A DNA stretch of 64,000 nt from Asterella californica (lineage: Eukaryota; Streptophyta; Marchantiopsida; Marchantiales; Aytoniaceae). Positions 34,301 through 45,447 of the stretch are shown one piece after another; within the stretch, counting starts at the first letter, position 1, and each line of letters starts with the position of its first letter. The stretch is taken from positions 13,005,001 to 13,069,000 of the forward strand of contig JAYKYS010000008.1 in the NCBI GenBank assembly GCA_036924285.1, written 5' to 3'. Made by a program: the position numbers and the translations under genes. A model generated the notes under the pieces. It searched no databases, was not told the DNA's origin, and saw only the letters and a program-made list of their open reading frames with translations.

Positions 34301-34870
34301 TTGGTTATCTGTTAATATCATTAATCTGTTAATTATCAATCTGTTATTTTGGTTATATAATTTTGGTTAAAAGTTTATTCTTATCCTCCTTTTTCCTATA
34401 ATAGCAATTTGGATACATATTCTCTAAAGTTATAAAAGATTTAAGATGCAATCATAATATTTAGATGACCCCAAAACTTCCCAAGGCGACTATCAGAAAG
34501 AAGAAAAACACAGAAAGTTCGTTCCTATATTCGTTGGAAGGATGCGTTGAACGAATTATAAATGACAACATATTACGGGGAAGATAAACATGATATTTTT
34601 TTTTCTCTTGGGATAAAGTTGTCCATGGCATAAGTTCAAGTATTGAAGTGTTCTTGTATTTTCAGAACACATTATTTATTTTCACAGCGAATCAGTTGTC
34701 TTCTTGGAGTGTTCTAACTCTATTTAATGTTTCAGTTAGCCCTCTAAGTCTAATCTGTAGAGAGGAATATATGTGTCAAATATTCGTGACACTCCAAATA
34801 TATTAACACTCCAAACGATCTGCCATACGTCATGGTCTGTCAGTTTTGAACTGACGTGGTGCGTCAGGCA
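31301..34870. other. AT-rich intergenic region
   Basis: No reading frame with a recognisable domain occurs and stops are frequent in every frame. The stretch holds a perfect 28-base palindrome, listed separately, and a hairpin near 33,700 (CTCCTCTATC, TTCT, GATAGAGGAG). No terminal repeats of a transposon were recognised. Confidence 0.5.
32885..32912. repeat. Perfect 28-base palindrome
   Basis: The half-site AATTCCAGTTTAAA is followed at once by its exact reverse complement. The first part (TTCCAGTTTAAA) also occurs directly before it, so the region reads as a direct repeat plus an inverted repeat. In AT-rich DNA this may be chance or a replication slip. Confidence 0.85.
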
Positions 34871-35169
34871 GTAAACACTATCCGCTGGGTTAACTACGCA
34901 TACTTGTAAAATCTAAAGTTCTTTGTCTGTCTATACTTATCCACGTACAGACTAGTGACAGTGTACGTGACAGACGTGGGAGTAATCAAGTAAACAAGTC
35001 CGGAGGACGACCTGAACCAATCCCGGTTGAATATTATACCCGGACCGGCACCTTGCATGCATCTCCTCCGCCCGTGAAATAATGCATTCAAAAGGAACCC
35101 GAAAAGACGGCGTGAAAACATCACATAAATGTTTGGACCCAAAACTCTGCCGTTAATCAACCGCCGTTC

Positions 35170-35640
35170 AAAGGTGAAGATAAAGCTTCCCCAGAAGTCG
35201 CTTCTTAGTCTCTCGGTAGGCTTATACCTTCCAACCATTTCTTCTCTACCTATCTTTCAAGAAGAGACAAGTAGTACTTCCGGTACATGCCATTTCTCTA
35301 AAATGATTGGAGAAATTTTGTCCTTCTTTAGCTCATAATCTTTGTTTTCGGATTCGGGTTGATGAAATGCTCTCCTCCATCACTCCATCGTCCATAGTGC
35401 TGGTCTTCCTCTAGCTACTCTTGTCTTGGCCGATACACGGTTTGGGGGGGGGGTAGGGCTCCCATACCTCTTTTAACAGACCTTGGTCAGAAAATTCCAA
35501 TTCCAAGCGAAGAAGTCGAGGCCTAACTCCTTGATGAAGTGTAGTGTCGCAGGATTACTCCTTTTGCCCATTTAGTATACAAGATATCGTTCCCACAGAG
35601 GATTTGCACAAGTAACGTTGCTCTAAGTTCTAAGATCTGT
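35170..35640 (-). repeat. Fragment of the GAAGAC-rich repeat family
   Basis: This stretch aligns with 40,390-40,850. Shared marks are AGAAGTCGCTTCTTAGTCTCTCGGTAG against AGAAGTCACTTCTTCGGCTCCCGGTAA (compared piece by piece), ACACGGTT followed by a G run, and GAAGAAGTCGAG with CCTAACTCCTTGA against CCCAACTCCTTGA. It covers the part that encodes the middle of the unknown protein at 39,651-40,811 and is more decayed. The G run at about 35,440-35,450 is an expansion relative to the other copy. Confidence 0.75.
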
Positions 35641-37189
35641 TCAAACACACCAACACACGGGTTTTGTCTAGAAATCCCATCTTCTCACAAAACCACGCGT
35701 CTTCCAGACTTGCCAAAAGGTGCTCTGGATCTAAACAAACAACTACTAACTAAAATATCACACAATTATTCACAGAGAAGCTCGGGAAGACGCTCTTCCT
35801 GCTTCCAGGTCACTTCTTCCGGTCTTCTCAATATTGTCTTCTCGAAGCAATTCTCGGCTTCTGGGGGTTCCACTCGGCTTCTCGCACCTCCAGAAGACTG
35901 CTCCTGCTTCGTAGAAGTCGACTAGAATCGGCTGTCACACCTTACTCATTCTCACATTCCAACGGGTTAGATTAATCACAAGGTGTATCCCCCCTGTAGT
36001 CTTCCCAGGCTTCTGCCTACGGAAATGGTCTTCATGCAGCACTACAACGACGTTCACCTTCACAGAAGCTCAATAGAAGTCTCGGAAGCTCACTAGAAGA
36101 AGGTAAGAAGATGGAGAAGATGAGAGAAGATGGGGAAGAAGAGAAAATCCAAACAAGAGAAAAACAAGATGAAAAGGAGAAATTAAGATTCCGAGAGACT
36201 TCTAGTCCGGATCCTGACTAACAAGCCATCCCTGCTTGTAATAGTTTGGAGAGGAAGACAACACACGTACGTACAGTTGCACCGTCTTCTACTTGAGGAT
36301 GTCGTCTTCTGTTGCGGGAAGAAGGCTTCTTTCTTCTTCTCTTCGCTGCTCCGACTACTCTATCTTCTGGGATCCCTTACCCATAAGATCGTCCGTACGT
36401 AGATCCTAGTGCTATACTAGACGAGCCAGGCTGTAATTCCACAGCTGCTGATAGTCACCGCCACTCAAGAAGAACACTTCTCATGCACAAACGAGAGCAA
36501 ATTCAAGGAAACCCACCACCCAGAAGACATAGATAAAACTTCTGCACTCAAATCAGCAATCCATTCCCCGAGAAGAAGTCACATTGGCATTGGGAAGCTC
36601 ACTCCTTCTACTTCCTACTCCTACTCCTCGACACATCAATCTAGCCAACAGGACTACACAAGGATGCCATTCCCTGTTCCTAAACTGTCCACTACCTCTA
36701 TCTACATCTTCAAATCACTACTGGTAACGAACATGCAGACCCCTCCGGTATAATCCTAGTCTATTCGTATGTCTCTAACATCGGGTGTAGTATGCACTGT
36801 ATATCATGTGCCCAATGTGCTCTGAGTCTACACTGTAAAATGTTTGTGTGTGTGTAGAACTCTATAGCGTATAATGTGTCATGCGTCTCCTGCACCATAA
36901 GATGTTTGTGTGTGTGCAGAGAGCCTGATTTCTTACGCTTCGATCCTACTTATACCTTCCACCACGAGAACACGGAGGAGACGACCACCAAGGAGAGATG
37001 GGCGCTGTCAGAAGACTGCCACTCCACATGCAAGCTCCTTCTTAATTAGCCATCCACCTTGTTGCTCCTACGTTACCTATGCTGCCACATGGTATCTTAA
37101 CTAATTTTACATTGGAACTGCCATCTCCTAAGATAGCATGTTCGGTCCTACTAAATTTGGAAAATGTCAACGTCGGTTGTGTTTACTAT
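35641..37189. other. GAAGAC-rich DNA without a recognised gene
   Basis: GAAGAC and GTCTTC hexamers are frequent, as in the neighbouring copies, suggesting that this belongs to the same repeat family. No reading frame shows a domain. A block ATGTTTGTGTGTGTG occurs twice, near 36,840 and 36,901. Confidence 0.4.
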
Positions 37190-38399
37190 CTACTCTGATT
37201 GCTCGGAGGCAACCTCTACTTGATCTGCTCCTACCGGAGCTCCTAACGCGGCTTCTGATAAGCTAGAAAGCCCTGCAATTACCTCGGGTGTCACTGAGAT
37301 GGCTTCTTCCTCATCGTTCTTTGCTGGCCCTGCAGTCGCTGCTGCTGCTTCTTCCTCGGCTTCTGCTTCTGCTTCTGCTTCGGAAGACGGAAGCGTCTTC
37401 TGGGAAGCGGAGTCGACCGATGCTTCCTCGCTCTTTTGGAGCATTAGTTCGGTACTAGGGACCATGGCGACCTCATAGGGGTCCGGGGAAGTCGCTTCCT
37501 CCACGCGGAATACCTGGGAAGACGACTCTTGTCTTCCGGGGCTTCTTCCGGAGTCTTCTCGGCTTCCAACGCTGTCACTACCAAGTGCATAGCAAGGTCG
37601 AACTCCTCCTTCTCCAAGTCTGATCCAGTCGATGGTGCTGGAGCTTGGGAAGATGCAGTTGCGGGTGTCGGAAGCGAAAGAAGACCATAGAGTGTCTTCA
37701 ATCTCTCTATCTACGGATCCAAATACATGAACATGCTCTCCCTGCATTCCACCAACATCGTCTTGGACTCGTTGTCCCATCCTCTAGCCAAGGTAAGCAA
37801 CTTCCTACCCGCGGTGAAGTTGAACTTCTTCCGAAGCGCTTCCACCGACTATGCTAACATCTCCTGCGCACGAGCTTCCGCTGCTTCCCGCTACATCTTC
37901 TCAACTGCAACTCGCGCTTTTGCGGCTTCCCGCTGCATCTTCCATGTTGTCTTCTCCTTTGCGAGGGCGGTGATCTTCTCCCGCACTCGGAGAACCTCTT
38001 GATCGCGCTGCTGCAAGCGTGCCTGCAACTCCTGGTTGCTCTTCCGAAGCTGCACCAGCTCCTTGGCAAAAGCGACTGCTTCCGCCTTATACCTCGCTGC
38101 GAGCTTCTCCGTGGTGCGGAGACTAGCTTCCAGCGCTTCTGTCTTCTTCGGGTCTTCTTCCTGACGCATCAGGGTGCGCAGACCAAATCCAGGTTGCAAG
38201 GGCTTCTCCTGAACCTTCGCTCTCTTCTCCAGCAACTCCATAGCTGGCTGGATCTCGGATCGGAAGAAGGCACTGAACTCCTCCAGTCGTCTTCTTGCGG
38301 AAGACAGGCTCATCTCCACGACTCGGTCGGAGGTCTCTACCTTGTCTTCCAGAGGCAAAGATGCCTCTTCCACCACTATGATCTTCAGCTTCTGCACAC
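37190..38399 (-). pseudogene. Coiled-coil protein of the GAAGAC-rich element, C-terminal half, broken
   Basis: Read on the minus strand from 38,397, a long coiled coil is seen (MELLEKRAKVQEKPLQ, KKTEALEASLRTTEKLAARY, LQQRDQEVLRVREKITALAK). The same frame continues through three TAG codons, at EKM-stop-REAAEARAQEMLA-stop-SVEALRKK and LDP-stop-IERLKTLYG. After one frameshift near 37,540 it ends in an acidic Glu/Ala-rich tail, with the stop at 37,190. Each TAG is one C-to-T change from the glutamine codon CAG. I do not know the function. The style resembles abundant transposon-linked proteins of unknown role in liverwort gene sets, which is memory-based inference. Confidence 0.6.
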
Positions 38400-38401
38400 G
38401 C

Positions 38402-39650
38402 TGTCGTGATGTGAATTATTTTACATTGTAAATAATTCACCTCTTTGTCAAGCGTTAGTGTCTCTGAGTAGAGTTAGGACCTCAGAGATGTCGACACTTG
38501 AGGATGTTATATATTTTGAGTCTTAGTAGGTTGATTACCATGTTGATAGGGTTTAAGCTCATGGGTTGTATTTGCGTGTCGCCCATGCACGCTTTCTAGC
38601 TGATTTAAGTTATTTTTCGGGGCTGCGTGTCGTTTTAGGTAGTTTAAGTTTTACGCTGGCACTCTAGGGAGCTTGACGTGGTAGCCTATGAGTAAAACTA
38701 AGTTGCCACGTGGTTTAGAGTACTAAAGGACAACCAAGTGGAGCTATGAACTCCCATTGGTCTGTTTTTGTCTTTTGTTAACTCTAAATTTAGAAACAGA
38801 GCTCTAGAGTGGAGTTCGAGCTTTTGGTGGGGGATCTTCGAAATCTGAGAGCACAGGGAGAGAGGTCTCGTCATGCCAAGCACTTCCAGTGAAAATTTCG
38901 ATCGATTTGAGTCAATAAAGACGGAGTTATGAGCAATTGAAGTTCGGATTGTGCTAGAATTGAATCATTTGGGTTGGATTTAGGGTTTTCAGTGTCACTC
39001 GCAGCAAATTTGAGGAAATTGCTTCAAAACTTCGAGGTTGTGTTCTCCGCCAGCAGGGCTACGATTTCACAAAAAGTTTCATATCGATTGAGCAACTGAG
39101 TAATTCAGGGCGGCCGCTGAAGCTGAGGGGGTCTGAAAAGCTCTTAATCTAGAGCAGCGACTTCAGAGGAGGAGATCTACAGTTCTGTGTACATTCAGGA
39201 GTCCCAACTTCACAGGGATGTTCAGCACCCTGTAGACTGCAAATCCTGTAAGAAACTTCGAAATTGATCGAGCCAAACTCCTGTTATAGGTTGAAATAGC
39301 CAGCTAGGTACCAGAAATTGCCGTAGTTTTCTTGCTCAAAACTTCTCTGTTCATATCTCCGTGTCAGAATTTGATCTCAGGCTGAAATTTCGTCTGTGAG
39401 TTCAGTAGTACCTCGTTTGCATGTAGGGGAAGTTTAGAGGTCTAAACCTTCATAGTTTTCCTCTCCGTAAGTGTCAAAGTTCACCGCCGAATCCTATTAC
39501 TGCCAGCTAGACCTGAATTTCGCCTTCTGGGTATATTACTAGATCTTACACATCTGTGTGAGTGTTTATAGCCCTATTGTGACCTGAAAGCCAACCTTTT
39601 GAGTAAACCAGCCACAGCCAGGAGCCCTACGCTTCCCTGAGTAGATTGCA
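38402..39650 (+). repeat. Probable solo LTR inserted in the coiled-coil gene
   Basis: The stretch begins TGTCGTGATGTGAATTA, like a gypsy LTR start. It contains typical LTR promoter-like AT blocks and the frequent plant LTR phrase AAGACGGAGTTATGAGC, and ends near GATTGCACA. It separates the N-terminal (39,651-40,811) and C-terminal (37,190-38,399) parts of one decayed gene. The flanks share the direct repeat TGCACAC, at 38,393-38,399 and 39,647-39,653, but this does not fit exactly with TG...CA ends, so limits are uncertain to a few bases. A near-perfect inverted repeat GTGAATTATT...AATAATTCAC lies just inside the left end. Confidence 0.55.
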
Positions 39651-40811
39651 CACAGCCTTCAAGCTCATATCACAGCCAGAAGGTTCGCCCTTCCCAGGAA
39701 GACTCTCAACCCGACAACGCGAAGAAGCTACTCTTCTCATCTTCCGAGATGGAAGATCTCTCCCCATGATAGAAGCGGTCCTCTTTACTGCGCTTCCTCG
39801 CATCGTAGTAGGAGTATCCATCCATCCTTCGTCTTTTGGAGTCTTCGGAAGACTCCTTGGTGTGACAGAAGCGGTCTTCTGCTCAGCTCGGGTATTCAAG
39901 GACTCCTCCGGTGAGTCAGACTCCGATCCTGAATGAATGAAGGAGGTGGTCTTCCTAGGTTCACTTCTAGGACCCATCTTTCTTGGAGACGTGGCGTCTT
40001 CCGACCCACTGGAGTCGTCTTCTCTCATCAGAAGCGTCTTCTGGTGAGTGTCGGATCTCAGCTGCGGCATCAGAGTGGGCGGGAGAGTCATTGCTGCTGC
40101 TCGGTCGTCTTCTCCTGAGCTCTCCTCCTTCGTCTCATGTTGTCCGATTGGCCCATACTTCACCAACTGATCTCTCCTGAGATCCCCCATGACTACGTAC
40201 AAGTAATAGAGGAAAGGTGTCAAGTGTCCTCCTACCGGGGTACCTAAGTACGCTAGCTCCGCCTGTACATATATGTGGAAGAATGAGCCCCAGTTGATGA
40301 GCACTCCTTCATCCCACACTGCTTCCAGGAACTCCACGTCTTGATCTCCAAGGTACCTCGTCTTCTGCGGTTTCCTCTTGGGAAAGAGATGCAGAAACAG
40401 CTTCGTCAGAAGTCACTTCTTCGGCTCCCGGTAAAATTTGATCTTCCATCCGTTCCTACCATGCCTGTCCTCCATGAAGAGGCAAGTTGTGCTTCCAGGC
40501 ACATGCCACTCACTCACGATCCTGGGTAAGATATTCTTCTCTAGCCAATAACCTCGGTCCTCGGATTCTGACCTGTGGAAGGCCCTGCGCCACCAATCTT
40601 CAGTCCAAGAAGATGGTCTTCCTCGAGCTAGTCCTGCCTTCGCAGGTACACGGTTGCGAGGGGGTAATGCTGCCCAAACCTCCTCCAGAAGTCCCTGGTC
40701 AGTGAGGTTCCAATCCCACTGGAAGAAGTCGAGACCCAACTCCTTGAGGAAGGATGTGGCCTCGGTCAACTCTGCTGCCGGTAACACCAACCCTCGGGGA
40801 TGCATCGACAT
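39651..40811 (-). pseudogene. Unknown protein of the GAAGAC-rich element, N-terminal half, broken
   Basis: From the ATG at 40,811 a single frame runs to beyond 39,651 with only one stop, a TGA at 40,413-40,415 (YREPKK-stop-LLTKL). The first part (FLKELGLDFFQWDWNLTDQG, LEKNILPRIVSEWHVPGS) and the second (FLEAVWDEGVLINWGSFFHI, GHLTPFLYYLYVVMGDLRRD) are hydrophobic and folded-looking. A long Ser/Glu/Lys-rich tail follows. The second part is reminiscent of conserved proteins found inside plant transposons whose role is unknown; I cannot name the family with certainty. The frame breaks at the inserted LTR, beyond which the coiled-coil part follows in another frame. Confidence 0.6.
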
Positions 40812-42810
40812 ACTGGAAGATCTGTTGCACTAAGCTACACGTTCTTACTGTGAGCTGAAGGCTCAGTCTTTCCCAAGTGTCCACAGTCTAGCTTCTACTT
40901 CTCAAAAGACGAAACTAGTCTTCCAGAAGACAGCTACTCCGTCTTCCGGGATTCTAACAATACTTCCTAGATAGCTCTCGTCTTCTGAGCTATATCTAAA
41001 CAATCCTGACTAAGCAAGGCCTCGTATGGATTACCAAGAAGACAATGCACCTTGCATTACATCCTACTTCCTAACAGAAGATGGAAAATGTGCGAGAAGC
41101 AAAGCGTGTGACAAGTTCCAGAAGATGATCGCGGCTCCTGCAGTGACAGTGGCCTCTGGGAAGATCCCCGAGACAGCTTCCGATTCAATGTCTTTCTCAA
41201 GACCTCCCGAAGTCAAGCTTCCCTTCACTGGTCTCACCTGTCTTCTTCTTCCTACGCGCAATCTATCCTCACAACAGACTCAAGACATTTGCACTCTGTT
41301 CTTCTGACTTCTCACCTCTCATACACACTCAGAAAAAGCTTGCTGCTCGGTGGGAAGACATGACCCTCGACCATTCTCTCCAGATTCTGCCAGCAAGACT
41401 TCTCACCACTCTCTCCTAAGTTTGGGAAGAAGAAGGAATGGACTGCTATGGGTCGGACAGAAGAGATCCGAAATGGACCCTCACGTCTTCTCGTGCATTT
41501 TGCCAGCCTTTCCAGTCTTCTAGTCTCTCTAGGAAGATGTGGATTTGAGAAGCTTGGAAGACCGGGAGGCACAGGCCTAGTTCCCGACTTCCAACTTCTC
41601 GAAATAACAAAGCAACTCACAAAGCCACTCGGGATTCGTACCAAACCTCTCTTAACACCAAACCAAAGCAAATCCACTCTTGATACGAATTGTGTACAGT
41701 CGACTTCCGAAGACAGTCAGGCTTCCGAAGCGTCTTTCGAAGACAGTCAAGTTTCAGAAGCGTCTTCCGAAGATGTTCCAATCTTCCGAGCGTCTTCTGT
41801 TCAAGGTTTCGGGGGTAGAGGGATGGTTGGGTAGAGAAATTGATAGCTGGGATCTCCAATTTGAGGGCTAAGGGTAGGGAAGCTCGAATTGAACTCGGGA
41901 AGAAGCAAGAAGCTGTTAGACGGAAATTGGGCAGCGCTTCCGCACCCAATGTCACAATAGGAAAATAGGGATGAGAGAATTGATCGATCAAGTTGCATGC
42001 AAACCACCGGGGAAGCGCGGGGGATACCAAACAAAGACGAGAAGCAGTGAGAAGAGAAAAGAACATGGGAAGAACCTCTACTATCTTTAGTCTGCTTCCC
42101 GAGTTGTCTTCTTCTTCCGCGCGCTTCCGGCTCCGGTCCTAGCTCCAATGCGACCCCACTGAGCTGCTTCCGCCGTCAGCTCCTGACTACACCTCAATCG
42201 ATTAAGCCGTCCACCTTCGATTCCACTCAACCGTCCTCCAATGTCAACTTTCGGGAGTTCACAGAAAACGCCTTCAGCTCAATACGCTTCTTGCGCTTCA
42301 GTAATTCGACCTCGCCTTCCTTCTAGCTTCTAATCGATCCTAACCTCACTCAGTTTCACCTCGCTGCCTTCACTCCACTCAATCTCCTTCAGTTTGATCT
42401 TCCAAGTCAAAAATTGCTCGATGCGGGAAGCACGTAAGTGTTTTGTGTTAATGCGCTTCCTGTGCATCTTCTCACTCGGTTTAGAGGTTCTCAACCAGAT
42501 GTCCTACCTGACCTACCCACCACCGCGGGGTTACCCAAGTAGGTACACCCACTTCTTTACTTGGAAATCCCGTGGTTAGTCCTTCGCGGTCGCTGTCGTC
42601 TGAAAGATGCGTGTCTTCCGTCTTCCGCTGTCCGCCGCTGTCTTCCGTCGTCTTTCGACGACGGAAGACACAACTGGGAAGACGCTTCCTCGAAGACGGT
42701 CGTCTTCCAAAGAAGTCAACTTCTTATTACAAAAAGCTCGTAAGATCATCTTCCTTCTAAGGAAGCCGTAATCTTAAGTAACAACGCTTCTTCAGTTATA
42801 CAAACAAGTT
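40812..42810 (-). mobile_element. Non-coding 5' part of the long GAAGAC-rich element copy
   Basis: This stretch lies upstream of the unknown gene and is repeated, more diverged, at 42,880-44,450. GAAGAC and GTCTTC occur very densely. At 41,705-41,794 three 30-base units run in tandem (TTCCGAAGACAGTCAGGCTT and relatives). The outer edge near 42,640-42,810 (GGAAGCCGTAATCTTAAGTAACAA) matches the outer edge of the second copy near 44,270-44,450 (GGGGTAAACTTAAGTAACAA), so both copies share one element end. Confidence 0.6.
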
Positions 42811-42879
42811 ATTAATCTTAAAAATTTCAAAAATTCGTGAATCCTGTAATTTGTGGGCACCACATGAAGTGTTTGGCTG

Positions 42880-44450
42880 CGCTCAGCTCCGCTCGGGGTA
42901 ACACAAGACCTCGAGGATGCATAGTAGTCATTCGAAGCTTCTGCACTATACAAACATGATTGCTATGAGCCTAAGGCTCAATCCTTTTCAGGCCCTCATA
43001 GTTCATTTTTCACTCTCAGAAGACGAGTTCAATCTTCCAGAAGACAGCTATTATGTCTTTCAGAATTCTAAGAGAGCTTCCTAACAGCATCATGCCTTCT
43101 AATCTATACCTACGCTATTCTAACTAAGCAAGACATAACATGAATTCTTAAGAAGACAATCCATCTTGCAATTCATCCTACTTCCTAACAGAAGATAAAG
43201 AAGTACCCGAGAAGAGAGTCCTACAAAATAGTCAGAAGAAGTTTGATGGCTCATGCGCTGCCAGTGACCTCCAGGAAGACTTCCGAGATAGGTTCTGGGT
43301 AAATGACATCTTCAGAAGACTTCTCGTATCTAGTCTTCCTATCACTGGTCTCACTTGTCTTCTGACTTCTTGCACGTAATTTCATTCTCACAGCAGACAC
43401 TAAACATTCGCACTTTATCTTTTGACTCCTCATCCCGCATACACTCTCAAAAGAAGCTTGCTACATAAAGAGAAGCCATGACCCTTAACATTGCTCTTCA
43501 GATCTTACCAGCAAGACTCCTCACAATTCTCATCTAAGGTTAGAAGAAGAAGGAACAGGTTGCTATGAGTCAGACAAAAGAGATCCGTGGAGGACCCTCA
43601 CATCTTTTCGCGCATTCTGCCATCTTTTCCATTCTTCTAGCTCTTTAGGAAGATGCGGATTGGGAAGACAAGAAACTTGGGAGGTACTTGCATGAATCCA
43701 GTTTCCTACTTCTTGAAATAATTACCAACTCACAATTCCACTCTGGATTCACATCAAGATTCTCACAATTCAAATCAAAACCCATACTATTCCGATTGTG
43801 TTCGTTTTATAGGCTTTGATGTGAATCTGAAATTCAGCTTGGAGAGGGCGTTCACAAGGAGAGGGCACAAAACTTGTCCGCAACTTGAAGCTTCTAATCT
43901 CCTATTCTAGAGTTCCAAATCTCACAATCTTGAGAATTATGTCTGCTTCTATTTCGAGCTCTCTTCCTGCTGAAAGATGATAGTCCTCACAACCTCTCAC
44001 TGCAATTCCTTCGTGCAGCTCTGAAGTCTTCCTCGATGTGGGTTTGAATTTGAGTAGGGGAAAGGAAAAAGATATGACGCTTCCGCGCCTTTTTTTGATT
44101 TGGTAGTTTCCTTGGCTACTACCCAGCTGCCAACATTTTTAAGTAAGTGCACTATCAGTCATGACCCTACCTACTACTTAGGTGGCTGTCCTTTAGGTCC
44201 ATCAAATACCTACTATGTCATCCAGTTGGTACTAGGTTGGTATCTCCCGCAGTTACAGTCACGGTCCTCCTCAAGAAGACTCGCACTGTGTCTTCTAGAT
44301 TCCTTCTTCCAAGAAGACATCTTCCAAGAAGACGCTCGTCTTCCGACTTTCGAAAACAGTCGGTTTCTCTTCTAAAAATTTATCCTAAGTTCATCTTCTT
44401 GCTAAGCAGGGGGTAAACTTAAGTAACAAAGTTAATTCAATTATATATAT
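42880..44450 (-). mobile_element. Second, truncated copy of the GAAGAC-rich element
   Basis: The left edge begins inside the unknown gene's start region (CCTCGAGGATGCATAGTAGT matches CCTCGGGGATGCATCGACAT at 40,792-40,811 on the plus strand). The homology then runs rightwards through the non-coding part to the shared end near 44,450. It stands in direct orientation and head to tail with the first copy. Stops interrupt all reading frames. The arrangement fits a tandem or nested insertion. Confidence 0.65.
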
Positions 44451-44559
44451 ACGACGTTACGACGAGGTGACTCTTGTCAGAGGATGGGAAGACCTACAGT
44501 CATTACTCGGTGATCTCTCACTCATATTTTACCTCTAGCATCTTTTTAAAAGTGATAGA

Positions 44560-45340
44560 TAGATTTCGTTGGTCCAATTGCCCTTGCAGCTAGGAGGACA
44601 AGAGCAAGATACATCTTGATAGCCATGGACTACGCCACGAAGATGGTAGAAGGCGATGCTATCAGAAAGAAGATGCAACGGTGGTTGTCAAGTTTCTTTG
44701 ACACAACATCATCGGATGTCCACTTGAGCTGGTGTTTGGCAAGGAAACTCATTTTAAAATGAGAACATTATCCTCTTGACTCAGTATTTCAGAATCAAGC
44801 ATCGGAAGACGACTCCGTACAACTCCAAGGCTAATGGATTAATAGAGAAGTCGAATGATCTTTTCTGAGCGATGACTTTAGATAAAATCTTGAAAGCCCA
44901 CAACACAACATGTAGCTTCGTGTCTCGCATGGTTCGCCGTGTCTTCTCTAGAGTTGCATTCCTATCTTCTTCAAACTCCACAAAGTTTAGAAGACACTGC
45001 TCATGGCTTTCCTCTTCTTCTATGCGTTATGTAACAGCCAACCTATAGGTGGGAAACTCCAACTCAATGAGGACAATAAGAATCATTCCCTAAGTTAGAT
45101 AGAACAAGCACAGCGAAAGGTGAACTATGACAAGAAGTTGAAAAATGTGACTGTCAAGGATGAGGATTTAGTTCTCATGTACTACGACAGACATATGAAG
45201 TTTCACAAGAAGCTTCATCTTCTCTGGATGGGCCCTTACAAGGTCTTGGAAGTCTTCAACAATGGTTCTTTACAGTTAGAATAATTAGATGGCATCTTGA
45301 TGACTACTCGTGTCAATGAATGACGCGTCAAGAAATACTG
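44560..45340 (+). pseudogene. Integrase fragment of another gypsy retrotransposon
   Basis: Over several frames the plus strand shows IDFVGPIA-like sequence, then RARYILIAMDYATKMVEG (catalytic core start), TTPYNSKANGLIEKSNDL (the motif with the catalytic Glu) and a C-terminal GPY module, HKKLHLLWMGPYKVLEVF. This module recognises DNA in many gypsy integrases. The piece lacks RT and LTRs. It belongs to a different lineage from the chromovirus at 4-10 kb and from the element at 53-63 kb, judging by the motifs. The reversed LTR follows about 110 bases downstream. Confidence 0.8.
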
Positions 45341-45447
45341 GACTTGAAGAGTGACTTCTATGTTTACAGAGACGTAAATATTTGAGTGTGGACGTATGTG
45401 ATACTTATAGTTTGGAAATTTTAGGGTTTTTTCAATTTCTGATCTTT

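Noticed and set aside
35443..35452. Run of about nine G as a possible quadruplex
   Set aside because: A single G run does not make a quadruplex; the homologous copy has a shorter run.
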